DNA of 64,000 nucleotides from Microcella flavibacter (lineage in GTDB: Bacteria; Actinomycetota; Actinomycetes; Actinomycetales; Microbacteriaceae), in assembly GCF_012530535.1 (NCBI RefSeq), contig NZ_CP051299.1, forward strand, positions 558,001 to 622,000, written 5' to 3'. The notes under the pieces were generated by a model, which saw only the letters and a program-made list of their open reading frames with translations, was not told where the DNA came from and ran no database searches. Every line of letters starts with the position of its first letter. Positions within the stretch are counted from its first letter, which is position 1. Below, piece after piece: positions 8,709 through 18,758 of this stretch. The position numbers were made by a program, and so were the translations under genes.

Positions 8709-9323
8709 TCAGGAGGAGAGCCGGGCGAGCAGCTGCGCCTTGGTGAGGCGCGAGTAGCCGGTGATGCCGGCGGCGCGGGCGCGCCCGCGCAGCTGCGCGA
8801 CGGTGAGCACGGCGAGGTCGACCGCGGGAGCGGCCGGGTCAGCCGGGGCGGCGGTGGGGTCCGGAGCCGGCTCGGTCGTCGTCGCCGCCGCGGGCTTCCT
8901 CTCCGCGACCTTCTTCTCCGGCGTCGCGACCGAGGTCTTCTTCGACGACGTCTTCTTCGACGCCTTCTTCTCCGCCGCCTTCTTCTTTGCGGCGGCAGCC
9001 TTGTCCGCCTCCTTGGCGGCGCGCTTCCGCTCGGCCTCGGCGGTCTTCGTGGCGGCGGCGGCGAGGCGGGCCTCGGCCTTGTCGGTCGCCTTCTCGACGC
9101 GGGCGATCGCGGCGACGGCCTTCTTCACGACCTTCTTCGGCGAGCGCTCGACGGATTTGCGCGAGGCGGTCGAGGCCTCCTTGGCGTCCTCGGCGAGCGT
9201 GCGCAGCTTCTTCGCGTCGCGCTTCGGCAGCGTCTTCGCGAGCCGCTTCGCGTCCTTCGCGGCGGCGGCCGCGGCGTCCAGCGCGGCGTCGGCCGCTCGC
9301 ATCGTCTTCGTGGTCTTCGCCAT
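8709..9323 (-). CDS. lysine/alanine-rich protein with C-terminal Rho_N/SAP-like motif
   Basis: A 204-residue protein, strongly basic, with a long Ala/Lys/Glu-rich helical region (residues about 5-140, including KKKAAEKKASKKTSSKK) like actinobacterial histone H1-type tails, an acidic-proline linker, and a last 35 residues (LTVAQLRGRARAAG, LTKAQLLARL) matching the Rho N-terminal/SAP helix-extension-helix. The start ATG at 9323 was preferred to a longer frame reaching 9665 because the extra residues look non-coding. It is 32 bases upstream of the synthetase on the same strand and could share its transcript. Nucleic-acid binding is inferred; a tie to poly-lysine metabolism is only suggested by position. 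Confidence 0.75.
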   Translation of the reverse strand: MAKTTKTMRAADAALDAAAAAAKDAKRLAKTLPKRDAKKLRTLAEDAKEASTASRKSVERSPKKVVKKAVAAIARVEKATDKAEARLAAAATKTAEAERKRAAKEADKAAAAKKKAAEKKASKKTSSKKTSVATPEKKVAERKPAAATTTEPAPDPTAAPADPAAPAVDLAVLTVAQLRGRARAAGITGYSRLTKAQLLARLSS

Positions 9324-9515
9324 GGTCCGCCCGTTCCGCTCGTGCTCCTGCGGGGCTCGGCATGCGCCGGCTCCGTGCGGGGTGAAGAGTACAGGGGGCG
9401 GGCGAACGGTTCGGGATGCCCGGCTCGCCCCGCGCGGCACCGCGGGGCCGCGTCGCTGAGCGTGCGCCGAGCATCCCGTCACCGGATACCGAGGCGGCTG
9501 GGCCAGGATGCCGGT

Positions 9516-9749
9516 ATGAGACTCTCCGGCATCTTCTCCGCCGCGCGCCGCGCGCTCCAGACCGAGCAGGGCCGCAGCGCCGCCCGCAAGGCCGCCGATG
9601 CGGCCGCCGACGCCGGGCGCAGGTTCGGCGGCGGCAAGCACGCGCCCACCGTGGACAAGGCGCACCGCGCGGCGCGCAAGTACCTCGACGGCGGGCAGGG
9701 CGGCCCCGGTGCCGGCCGTCCCGGCGACGGCCAGCCGCCCCAGCGCTGA
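9516..9749 (+). CDS. small basic protein, Rv0909-antitoxin-like
   Basis: A 77-residue protein starting at the ATG at 9516 with AGGA 9 bases upstream. It is rich in Ala, Arg and Gly, with TVDKAHRAARKYLDGG near residues 45-60 that recalls the short actinobacterial family annotated as antitoxin Rv0909/MT0933. No toxin partner lies next to it, so the antitoxin label should not be taken as function. It is convergent with the AarF-type kinase gene. Confidence 0.55.
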   Translation: MRLSGIFSAARRALQTEQGRSAARKAADAAADAGRRFGGGKHAPTVDKAHRAARKYLDGGQGGPGAGRPGDGQPPQR

Positions 9750-9789
9750 CGCGGTCGGCCCTGCTGGCCGGCCCCGCTGACCGAACCCG

Positions 9790-11622
<1,833 letters not shown>

Positions 11623-11626
11623 GCGC

Positions 11627-12190
11627 TCAGTCCTCGGCGAGGATCGCGTAGAGACGGCGGCGCGTCTCGTCGAGCAGCTCGACGGCGCGCTGGCGCTGCT
11701 CGCGGCTGCCGTTCTGGGCGACCTGCGAGGCGGCCTGCGCGAGCTTGACGCCGGCGCGCGGCAGGGCGGAGCCGCGCTCGGCGCGCTCCTCCCAGCGGGC
11801 GCGGGTGCTCGAGCCGTGGCCGTGGTCGTCGTGGCCCGTGCCGTGCTCGTGGTCGGCGTGCGCGTGGTGATCGGCCTCGGCGGCGACGCGGCCGGCCGCG
11901 GTCAGGCTGTAGACCCGGCGGTCGCCGTCGATCGCCACCTCGACGAGCGCCTCGTCGGTGAGCAGCTGCAGCAACGGGTAGACCTCGCCGGGGGCGGGGC
12001 GCCAGGCGCCGCCCGAGTTCGCCGCGACCGCGTCGATGACGGAGGCGCCGGTGCGGCTCTCGTCGAGCAGGGCCCGCAGAACGGCCGTGCGCACGTCGCC
12101 GTGGGCGCGCTTGCGCGGCGGCCGGGAGGCGAAGGTCTCGCGCATCTCGTCGACGATCTCGCGGAGGTCGAAACCGGAATCGGAGCGCAT
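11627..12190 (-). CDS. PadR family regulator with histidine-rich insert
   Basis: A 187-residue transcription factor. Residues about 28-105 form the PadR winged helix (VRTAVLRALL, then APGEVYPLLQLLTDEALVE and a YSLTAAGR wing). Between the winged helix and the C-terminal dimerisation helices is a histidine-rich stretch, DHHAHADHEHGTGHDDHGHG, unusual for the family and suited to binding metal. The start ATG at 12190 follows GAAAGG at the proper spacing. It is upstream of and co-directional with the AarF-like kinase, with a 4-base gap, so it probably controls that operon. What signal it senses is unknown; metal is a guess from the insert. Confidence 0.8.
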   Translation of the reverse strand: MRSDSGFDLREIVDEMRETFASRPPRKRAHGDVRTAVLRALLDESRTGASVIDAVAANSGGAWRPAPGEVYPLLQLLTDEALVEVAIDGDRRVYSLTAAGRVAAEADHHAHADHEHGTGHDDHGHGSSTRARWEERAERGSALPRAGVKLAQAASQVAQNGSREQRQRAVELLDETRRRLYAILAED

Positions 12191-12326
12191 GACAGCCTTT
12201 CGCCGTGGGATACCGGGCGGCGAGCACCGCCCTGAGGACTTCAGCATGCGCCGCGCACCTGGGCGCAGGCTCGACGCGGATCCGGTGCGGGCTGGATGCG
12301 CGCGGTGCGCGGGCGGTGCGGCTCGG

Positions 12327-13133
12327 TCAGGCGGCGGTTGCCCCGAGCGGCCAGGTCGTCAGCCGCCCGCACATGCCGAACGCGGGGCGGCCCGGGCGGG
12401 CGTCCGCGTGCGCGACGCGGGCCTCGCCGAGCGCGCCGGTGCCGCCCGCGGCGAGGGTGGCGAGCTGCTGCGCGGTGCCGGAGGCGGCGCGCGCCGCGGA
12501 CGCGTCAAGGATGCGCTCCCACTCGACGAGGCGCGGCCGCACGAGCGCCGCAGCGAGGGCGTGCAGCTCGGCGAGGGCCTCGGGGCCGTGCTGCTCGACC
12601 GCGGCGCTCCACTCGCGGTGGCCGCGCAGGGCCAGGTCGCGGCGGGCGCGGGCGCGGTCGGCGAGCAGGTGCTCGGGAGCATCCCGGATCTCATCGGCGG
12701 TGCCGAGCGACGCGGCCGCCGCGTAGGCCGCGGGATCGGCGAGCACGGCGGCGGGGAAGGTCATGACGGCGTCGCCCGCCTCGGGCAGCCCCGCGTTCGC
12801 CATCACGACGAGCAGCTCGAGGGCGTCGTCGTCCACGAGGCGGTGCACGGTACCGGGCTCGAACCAGACGACGCGCCCCGGCTCGAGCTCGTGCTGCCCC
12901 GCGCCCGCCGACGAGAGCGTCTGCACGGCGCCGCGCCCGGAGAGCACGACGTAGCCCTCGGCCGAGGCGGTGTGCAGGTGCGGGGTGCCGCCGCGCAGGC
13001 CGTCCTCCGCGGGCCAGTCGTACACGGCGAGGCGGCTGACCGAGACGCCGCCGGGGAAGATCGGGCGGGCATCCGGCGCGGTCTCGTCGGGGGCGCCGTT
13101 CGGGATGCTCGCCCGCGCCTCCCCGGAGGTCAC
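12327..13133 (-). CDS. cupin domain protein
   Basis: A 268-residue protein with one cupin barrel in its N-terminal half: GGTPHLHTASAEGYVVLSGRG (first cupin motif, with two His and a Glu-like metal set) and FEPGTVHRLVDD (second motif). The C-terminal half, about residues 130-268, is helical and unassigned. It starts at a GTG whose TGA overlap (GTGA at 13130-13133) couples it to the frameshifted DUF6807 gene upstream. Paired with DUF6807 and near a ThuA-like gene, it may act in sugar or sugar-acid metabolism, but no reaction can be assigned. Confidence 0.8.
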   Translation of the reverse strand: MTSGEARASIPNGAPDETAPDARPIFPGGVSVSRLAVYDWPAEDGLRGGTPHLHTASAEGYVVLSGRGAVQTLSSAGAGQHELEPGRVVWFEPGTVHRLVDDDALELLVVMANAGLPEAGDAVMTFPAAVLADPAAYAAAASLGTADEIRDAPEHLLADRARARRDLALRGHREWSAAVEQHGPEALAELHALAAALVRPRLVEWERILDASAARAASGTAQQLATLAAGGTGALGEARVAHADARPGRPAFGMCGRLTTWPLGATAA

Positions 13134-14079
13134 AGGGCGAACTCCTCCGCGAGCGCGCGGATGCTCGCCGCATCGAGCCCCTCGTCGACGACGACGAAGC
13201 GGTGCCGCAGGTGCAGCTCCTCCTCCGGGGCCAGCACGATCTCCTCGGCGAAGGCGGGGGAGGGGGCGAGCACGGGGAAGGGCTCGGAGCGCACGAACCA
13301 GCGGATCGGCCCGGGCGCGGAGGAGGTGCCCGCGAAGGCGAGCAGGGTCGCCGCGCCGTCGATGTCGTCGTGCTCGCCGACGAGCGCCACCCAGGGCTGC
13401 TCGGTGCCCATGACGGCGTCGACGCCGCGGCTCGGGTCTCCCGTGCCCGCCTCGCCCGTGCCCGCCTCGGTGCCGAGGCCGACCGCGCTGTGCACGGCGC
13501 AGCCCGTCCACGAGCGCGGGGCGCGCCAGAACCAGCCCGTGTAGCCGGCGTTCTCGCGACCCGCGGTGGTGGGACTGCCGAGGCGCAGCTCGCTGCCGCG
13601 CACGTTGCGCAGCGTCGTCGCGACATCCAGCGCCCACAGGCCGCGGGCGGCATCGGCGTGGTGGAAGCGGTGCTCGCGCTGCTCGTCGAGCCAGCGCTCG
13701 CCCGTGCTCGTCACCCAGCCGAGCCGCTCGCGGAAGCGGGCATCCGCCCCCTCGTCGTGCTCGGCGGTGAAGCCCTCGTGCTCGATTCGGCCCAGGTTGT
13801 CCTGCCAGGCATAGCCGGTCTCCGGGGCGAAGGTCGGGCCGCCCCAGAAGTTCTGGCCGGAGACGTGCGACCACGTCATCTGCAGGCCTTGTGCCAGCGG
13901 TGATCCCATGGCCGGTGGCCCGTGACGATCGCACCGCCGAGCGTGCGCAGCGGGTGGAGGTAGGGCTTGGGCGCCTCGCTCGCAGGGGCGTCGGGGTGCA
14001 GAACGTAGCGGGCGATCTCGGTCTCGCCGGCGCGCACGACGAGCGCGCCCTCGGTCTCGGTGATGCGGAGCGCGGTCAT
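13130..14079 (-). pseudogene. PmoA-like DUF6807 family gene with a -1 frameshift
   Basis: The two halves of a DUF6807 (PmoA-like) protein lie in different frames. The N-terminal frame begins at the ATG at 14079 (good ribosome site GAAGGG 4 bases upstream) and reads to KPYLHPLRTLGG, GHRPWDHRWHK, then stops at 13876. The C-terminal frame continues the expected family sequence GLQMTWSHVSGQNFWGG and runs to 13130. The switch is at 13882-13890, where AAGGCCTGCAG would read correctly as AAGGGCCTGCAG, so one G/C is missing. This is either a real inactivating deletion or a sequencing error in a short GC run. The family is predicted to act on carbohydrates; the enzymatic role is not established. Confidence 0.8.
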
Positions 14080-14102
14080 GCTGCCCTTCGGTGGGATGGC
14101 GG

Positions 14103-14116
14103 CGGAAAGGGTTTTC
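14103..14116. promoter_or_regulatory. inverted repeat GGAAAGGGTTTTCC, possible operator
   Basis: GGAAA and TTTCC arms separated by 4 bases lie 24 bases upstream of the DUF6807-type start codon. The arms resemble LacI-family operators, though the usual central CG is absent. No LacI gene is in the window. Confidence 0.3.
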
Positions 14117-14204
14117 CCGTCCGACGCTCGCGACGGTACCCATCGTGGCAGGGGCTGTCAACGCGGGGGAGGGACGACTCGGATAGGGCTCCGTCGGTCT
14201 GAGC

Positions 14205-14633
14205 TCAGACGATGCCGCGCTCGTCGAGTGCGAGCGTCGCGCTGCGGTAGGCGCCGCTCGCCCCGCTGAACGAGAGGCTGATCCACTCGCCCGGCGCGAG
14301 GCCGCCGATCGCGCGGCTCAGGTCGTCGGCGCTCGCGACGGGCGCGCCGTTGACGGCGGTGATGACGTCGCCGCGCTGCAGGCCGCTCTCCCCGGCCGGG
14401 GTGCCGTCGATGACGCCGGCGATGCGCGCGCCCAGCGGCGCGTCGGAGCTGCCGCCGACGACGACCCCGAGCAGGCCCGCCGCGGCGAGCGCGCCGACCG
14501 TGCCGAGGGCGCCGACGGCCGAGACGGGTGAGCGACGACGGCCCGCCGCGCCGCCGGGGGGACGGGCCGGCGCCTCCTCATCCTCCCCGCCACCAGTACC
14601 GGGGAGGGGGAGCCGCGGGCCGTCGTCGCTCAT
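14205..14633 (-). CDS. membrane-anchored PDZ domain protein
   Basis: A 142-residue protein. A proline/arginine-rich cytoplasmic N terminus leads into one membrane span (about residues 37-60, VGALGTVGALAAAGLLGVVVG) and then a PDZ domain (about 65-135) with GARIAGVIDGTPAGESGLQ, GDVITAVNGAPV and an L-rich final strand. It has no protease domain, unlike HtrA/DegP. It could recruit or regulate a protease or other envelope protein; the partner is not in the window. Confidence 0.75.
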   Translation of the reverse strand: MSDDGPRLPLPGTGGGEDEEAPARPPGGAAGRRRSPVSAVGALGTVGALAAAGLLGVVVGGSSDAPLGARIAGVIDGTPAGESGLQRGDVITAVNGAPVASADDLSRAIGGLAPGEWISLSFSGASGAYRSATLALDERGIV

Positions 14634-14727
14634 GACCCCACTCCACCGCCCGCGGCTATGGCGGCGCGGGGGGATGCCTATGCGCGGGCCGCGGGTGTGC
14701 GCGGTGCGCGCCGTGAGTGCCCGCGCC

Positions 14728-14733
14728 TAGGGT
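14728..14733 (+). promoter_or_regulatory. -10 box TAGGGT, leaderless ThuA-like transcript
   Basis: TAGGGT ends 6 bases before the ATG at 14740 with no ribosome site, as for other leaderless genes here. Confidence 0.45.
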
Positions 14734-14739
14734 GGCCGC

Positions 14740-15474
14740 ATGGCCGCGTCGCGCATCCTCATCCTCTCCGGCTCCGGCCGGCATGGCGACCCCTGGCACC
14801 CCTTCGCCCGCACCTCCGCCCTCATCGCCGAGACGCTCGCCGGCCTCGACGACGTGACGATCGAGGTCGATGACGACGCGGATGCCCGCCTGCAGCACCT
14901 CGACGGCATCGACCTGCTCGTGCTGAATCTGGGCGACGCGAGCCGCCCCGACGCCGAGCCCGCCCCCGCCGACCCCGAGGGCGCGGAGCGGCGGCGCACC
15001 GCGGCCGCCGCCTTCACGGCGGCGGGCGGCGCGCTGCTCGTCGTGCACGCGGGCAGCTCGAGCCTCGGCGAGATCCCGCCGCTCACCGCGCGCATGCCGG
15101 CGCGGTGGCTGCGCCCCGACGCATGGCATCCCGAGTTCGGCACGATGACCGCGGCGCCGACGGCGGCGGGGGAGGGGCATCCCGTGACGGCGGGCCTCGG
15201 GCCCGTCACGACGCAGGACGAGAGCTACCGCGGCATGACGCGGCACCCGGCGGCGGTCGCGCTGCTCGAGCACCGCGAGGACGGCGCGCACCCGATCGTG
15301 CTCGCGCTCGAGCAGGCCGCGCTCGAGCAGGCCGCGCTCGAACCGGCGGCGCCCGAGGGCGCGGGGCCCCGCTCGATCGCGGACCTGCTCGGGCACGACG
15401 AGCGCTCCTACGCCTCCGCCGCGCGACGCGCGCTGCTCGTGCGCGAGGCGGAGTGGCTGCTGCGGCGGCGCTGA
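14740..15474 (+). CDS. ThuA-like domain protein
   Basis: A 244-residue protein of the ThuA-like class I glutamine-amidotransferase fold (trehalose-utilisation family). Visible are LILSGSGRHGDPWHPF at the N terminus, the LLVLNLGDA core strand, GGALLVVHAGSSS at the position of the amidotransferase elbow, and WHPEFGTM and DESYRGM later. The usual nucleophile cysteine of true amidotransferases is absent, as in most of this family. Near residue 190 there is a tandem copy of LEQAALEQAALEPAA caused by a 15-base repeat (CTCGAGCAGGCCGCG). Function is likely linked to sugar metabolism, in line with the cupin and DUF6807 neighbours, but no reaction is established. Confidence 0.8.
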   Translation: MAASRILILSGSGRHGDPWHPFARTSALIAETLAGLDDVTIEVDDDADARLQHLDGIDLLVLNLGDASRPDAEPAPADPEGAERRRTAAAAFTAAGGALLVVHAGSSSLGEIPPLTARMPARWLRPDAWHPEFGTMTAAPTAAGEGHPVTAGLGPVTTQDESYRGMTRHPAAVALLEHREDGAHPIVLALEQAALEQAALEPAAPEGAGPRSIADLLGHDERSYASAARRALLVREAEWLLRRR

Positions 15475-15565
15475 GCCAGGCAACCATCGCCTGGGCGGAG
15501 GGCTCCGAACCGACTCAGCCCGTCATCGCTGACGGAACCCGGTTCCCCCTCTCGAAAGGCACATC

Positions 15566-16294
15566 ATGGTCACGAAGAGCGGCACCCGAATCCTCAGCAC
15601 GGGCGGAGCCCTCGGCATCGTCGCCGCGCTCGCCCTCCCCGCCGCCCCCGCACACGCCGAGACCGAGGTCGCCGAGCCGGCGAGCTTCAGGAGCGCGTTC
15701 ACCGTCATGGCGACGCCCGACCAGGTCATCAACACCGAGGGCGTCGCGACCCCCGGCCAGGAGGGCGCGACGGGCGAGTTCACCTTCCGCGTCAACTCCG
15801 ACCTCGAGATCATCTGCTACGACATCACCCTCGAGGGCGTCTCGGGCGACTACATGAGCCCGGCGATGACCGCCACCCACCTGCACGAGGCCGCCGCCGG
15901 CCAGTCCGGCCCGCCGCGCATCGCCTTCCCGAACCCGCAGCCCGTCGGTGAGGGCCCCCGCACCAGCTCCGGCTGCCTGCAGGGCCCCTTCACCACCGGC
16001 GTCGCCCCCATGGGCACCGACACGGGCGACGGCTTGAGCCTCGCCCGGATCGAGGCCAACCCGGCCGGCTTCGTCGGCGACTCGCACACGGTCGACTTCC
16101 CGGCCGGCGTCGTGCGCGGCCAGCTGCAGCAGATCCCCGTCGGGGGCATCGAGACCGGTGCCGGCGGAACCGCCGCCGATGCCGGCGTCGACGCGGGCGC
16201 CCTCGCCATCGGCGTCGCCGGCATCGGAGCCGCGGCACTCGCCGTCGGCCTCATCGCCAGCCGTCGTCGCGAGCTCGCCCGCGCGAGCCGCTGA
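15566..16294 (+). CDS. secreted CHRD domain protein with C-terminal anchor
   Basis: A 242-residue exported protein. It has a signal peptide (about residues 1-32, cut near AHA), a CHRD domain (about 40-190: FRSAFTVMA, then TGEFTFRVN, ICYDITLEGV, THLHEAAAGQSGPP, VVRGQL), then QIPVGGIETGAGG, a hydrophobic span at about 210-232 and an RRRELARASR tail. The last three elements have the order of a sortase sorting signal, though without LPxTG. The class F sortase gene 8 bases downstream strengthens this. CHRD domains are named from chordin; their bacterial role is unknown. The ribosome site GAAAGG is 6 bases before the ATG. Confidence 0.85.
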   Translation: MVTKSGTRILSTGGALGIVAALALPAAPAHAETEVAEPASFRSAFTVMATPDQVINTEGVATPGQEGATGEFTFRVNSDLEIICYDITLEGVSGDYMSPAMTATHLHEAAAGQSGPPRIAFPNPQPVGEGPRTSSGCLQGPFTTGVAPMGTDTGDGLSLARIEANPAGFVGDSHTVDFPAGVVRGQLQQIPVGGIETGAGGTAADAGVDAGALAIGVAGIGAAALAVGLIASRRRELARASR

Positions 16295-16302
16295 ACGGCG
16301 TC

Positions 16303-16941
16303 ATGCGCTGCTCCTCGCGCCTGAGGCTCGCGGGCCCGGCGGTCACCATCGCGGTGATCGTCGGGCTCGCGGGCTGCGCGGGGGCGGTCGAGCCCGAGGG
16401 CGCGGGGCGGGATGCTGCGCCCGCGCCGAGCGCGGCTCCGAGCATCCCGACCCCGCCGCCCGCACCCGCACCGGCGGCCCCCGCCCCGCCGCCCATCGGC
16501 GTCGCCGTGCCCGCGATCGGGCTCGAGGCGCCCCTCATCGATCTCGGCATCGAGGCCGATGGCACCATGGAGGTGCCCGTCGACTTCGACGACGTCGGCT
16601 GGTTCACCGGCGGCGGCCGCCCCGGCGGCGGCCGCCCCGGCGGCTCGGGCCCGACGGTCATCGCGGCCCACGTCGACTCGCCGACCGGGCCCGCCGCGTT
16701 CATCGACCTCGACGAGCTCGTCGTCGGCGACGCCGTCGCGGTGACGGGAGGCGACGGCACCGTGCACGACTCCGTCGTCACGCGGGTCGAGCAGTACGCG
16801 AAGAACGCCTTCCCGACGGCCGAGGTCTTCGGCGCCTCCGCGCGCGACGAGCTGCGGCTCATCACCTGCACGGGCGTCTTCGATCCCGGGGCGTCGAGCT
16901 ACGTCGACAACCTCGTCGTCTACGCCGAGCGCGTCGGCTGA
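16303..16941 (+). CDS. class F sortase
   Basis: A 212-residue sortase. The N terminus is a lipoprotein-like signal (GLAGC, Cys25) followed by a 40-residue Pro/Ala linker; the catalytic domain has the His of AAHVDS (His123), Cys189 in LITCTG and a C-terminal Arg region ending VVYAERVG. Class F sortases in actinobacteria are single-span or lipid-anchored transpeptidases with poorly defined substrates. Its position 8 bases after the CHRD gene makes that protein the likely substrate. Confidence 0.85.
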   Translation: MRCSSRLRLAGPAVTIAVIVGLAGCAGAVEPEGAGRDAAPAPSAAPSIPTPPPAPAPAAPAPPPIGVAVPAIGLEAPLIDLGIEADGTMEVPVDFDDVGWFTGGGRPGGGRPGGSGPTVIAAHVDSPTGPAAFIDLDELVVGDAVAVTGGDGTVHDSVVTRVEQYAKNAFPTAEVFGASARDELRLITCTGVFDPGASSYVDNLVVYAERVG

Positions 16942-16951
16942 GCACGCGCGA

Positions 16952-16980
16952 CGCGGACGCGCATCCGAGCCGCGTCCGCG
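16952..16980. terminator. hairpin between convergent genes
   Basis: Perfect 10-base arms CGCGGACGCG and CGCGTCCGCG with a 9-base loop lie between the sortase stop and the Lrp-type gene stop. No U-tract follows; GC-rich hairpins without U-tracts are common actinobacterial terminators. Confidence 0.5.
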
Positions 16981-16995
16981 GGCTGCCCGGGGGGC

Positions 16996-17478
16996 TCAGC
17001 CCGCGGGCGCCTCGGGCAGCAGCTGCGCCACGCGGTGCGCGATGAGCTCCTTGAGCACGAGCGAGGTCGCCGTGCGCCGGATGCCCGGGCAGCGCAGCAC
17101 CTGCTGGCCGATGCGGTAGAGGTCGTCGGCGTCGCGCGCGACCACCTGGCACAGCAGGTCGTCCTCGCCCGAGGTCGCCACGCACTCGATGATCTCGGGG
17201 ATCTCGCGCAGCGCGAGCATCGCCTCGTCGAAGCGGCTCTGGTCGACCTCGGCCGTGACGATCGCGCGGATCGCGTAGCCGAGCGACTCCGGCAGCACCG
17301 TCACCGAGTGCGGGCGCAGCGTGCGGCCGTCGAAGAGCTGCCCGATGCGGTTCTGCACGGTGCCGCGCGCGAGGCCGAGCGTCTCGGCGATCCAGCCCAC
17401 CGAGGCGCGCGGATCGCGGTCGAGCGCGGCGAGCACGGCGCGGGAGGTGCTGTCGAGGATTCTGGACGCTCTGACCAT
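16996..17478 (-). CDS. Lrp/AsnC family transcriptional regulator
   Basis: A 160-residue regulator with the N-terminal winged helix (DRDPRASVGWIAETLGLARGTVQNRIGQL, seen at about residues 18-48) and a C-terminal RAM/AsnC ligand-binding domain (TAEVDQSRFDEAMLALREIPEI and the GEDDLLCQVVARDADDLYRI strand-helix pair). The ATG at 17478 was chosen over the 17511 start because it begins the family alignment. It is divergent from the leucine dehydrogenase gene 143 bases away and most likely controls it in response to an amino acid. Confidence 0.85.
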   Translation of the reverse strand: MVRASRILDSTSRAVLAALDRDPRASVGWIAETLGLARGTVQNRIGQLFDGRTLRPHSVTVLPESLGYAIRAIVTAEVDQSRFDEAMLALREIPEIIECVATSGEDDLLCQVVARDADDLYRIGQQVLRCPGIRRTATSLVLKELIAHRVAQLLPEAPAG

Positions 17479-17620
17479 GATCGGGCCATGATACGGGCAT
17501 CCATTGATCAATTCGACGATATCGAGGGGGCGGTCTAGCGCAATCTGCTCGATCGCGGTTCACTGCTCTCGCGAGGCTCACACGACGACGCCTCGCGACG
17601 GACCGCCCAGGAGGCTCTCG

Positions 17621-18691
17621 ATGACGACCGCACCCCTTCCCGAGTTCACCCACGAGCGGGTGTCGACCGCCGTCGGCGAGCGCTCCGGCCTCACCATGAC
17701 GGTGGCGCTGCACAGCTCGGCCATCGGCCCCGCGCTCGGCGGCTGCCGCCTGTGGCGCTACCCCAGCTGGATCGACGGCGTCGCCGACGCGATGCGCCTC
17801 GCGAGCGCCATGACGATGAAGAACGCCCTCGCCGGCATCGGTGCGGGCGGCGGCAAGTCGGTCATCGCCCTCGGCCCCGACGACGTGCTCGACGGCGACC
17901 GGCGACGGGATGCCCTGCTCGACCTCGGCGACCTGGTGCAGACCTTCGACGGCCTCTACCGCACGGCGGAGGACGTGGGAACCACCGAGCACGACATGCT
18001 CGTCGTCAGCGAGCGGACGGAGCACGTACTCGGCCTGCCCGCCGCGAACGGCGGCGCGGGCGAACCGGCCGAGGGCACCGCCCTCGGCGTCTACGTCTCG
18101 ATCGAGCGCGTCGTCGAGCAGGTCTTCGAGAGCGGCATCGTCAGCGGTCGCAGCTTCGTCATCTCGGGTCTGGGGCAGGTCGGCTCGCGCCTCGCGACGC
18201 GCCTCGCTGCGGCGGGAGCCCGCCTGAGCGTCACCGACATCGACGCCACCAAGCAGGCCTTCGCCTCGAGCATCGGCGCGCGCTGGATCGCGCCCGACGA
18301 GGCCCTGACGACGCCGGCCGACGTCTTCGTGCCCGCGGGGCTCGGCGGCGTGCTGACCCCCGCCGCGATCGCGGCGCTGCCGGTCAAGGCCGTCGTCGGC
18401 CCCGCCAACAACCCGCTCGCCTACGCCTCGGGCGCCGAGCACCTCGCCAGCCGCGGCATCCTCTACGCCCCCGACTTCGTCGTCAACGCGGGCGGCGTCA
18501 TCCACCTGGCGATGGTCGGCGAGGGCGCCTCCGAGCGCGAGATCGAGGGCCGCCTGCGCGGCATCGGCGACACCCTCTCCGAGGTCTTCCACGCCGCGCG
18601 CTCGCAGGGCGTCACGCCGCTCGCCGCGGCCCAGGCCCTCGCGGTGGAACGCGTCGAGCAGGCGCGCGAGCGGCGCGGGGCGCTGGTCTAG
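17621..18691 (+). CDS. Glu/Leu/Phe/Val dehydrogenase, leucine dehydrogenase type
   Basis: A 356-residue NAD-dependent amino acid dehydrogenase, the length of leucine dehydrogenases. Lys67 in MTMKNALAG and Lys79 in GAGGGKSVI match the substrate-binding and catalytic lysines of leucine dehydrogenase; GLGQVGSRLA is the nucleotide-binding loop, followed by the acidic VTDID, pointing to NAD rather than NADP. It deaminates branched-chain amino acids to 2-oxoacids. The ATG at 17621 follows a strong GGAGG. The divergent Lrp-type regulator supports an amino-acid-responsive catabolic role. Valine or phenylalanine as the main substrate cannot be excluded. Confidence 0.85.
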   Translation: MTTAPLPEFTHERVSTAVGERSGLTMTVALHSSAIGPALGGCRLWRYPSWIDGVADAMRLASAMTMKNALAGIGAGGGKSVIALGPDDVLDGDRRRDALLDLGDLVQTFDGLYRTAEDVGTTEHDMLVVSERTEHVLGLPAANGGAGEPAEGTALGVYVSIERVVEQVFESGIVSGRSFVISGLGQVGSRLATRLAAAGARLSVTDIDATKQAFASSIGARWIAPDEALTTPADVFVPAGLGGVLTPAAIAALPVKAVVGPANNPLAYASGAEHLASRGILYAPDFVVNAGGVIHLAMVGEGASEREIEGRLRGIGDTLSEVFHAARSQGVTPLAAAQALAVERVEQARERRGALV

Positions 18692-18758
18692 CGCGCAGGG
18701 CCGCTCGGGCGCTGCCTGCCGGCACCGCTGCCTGCCGACCCGTCGCAGACCGTCCGCG

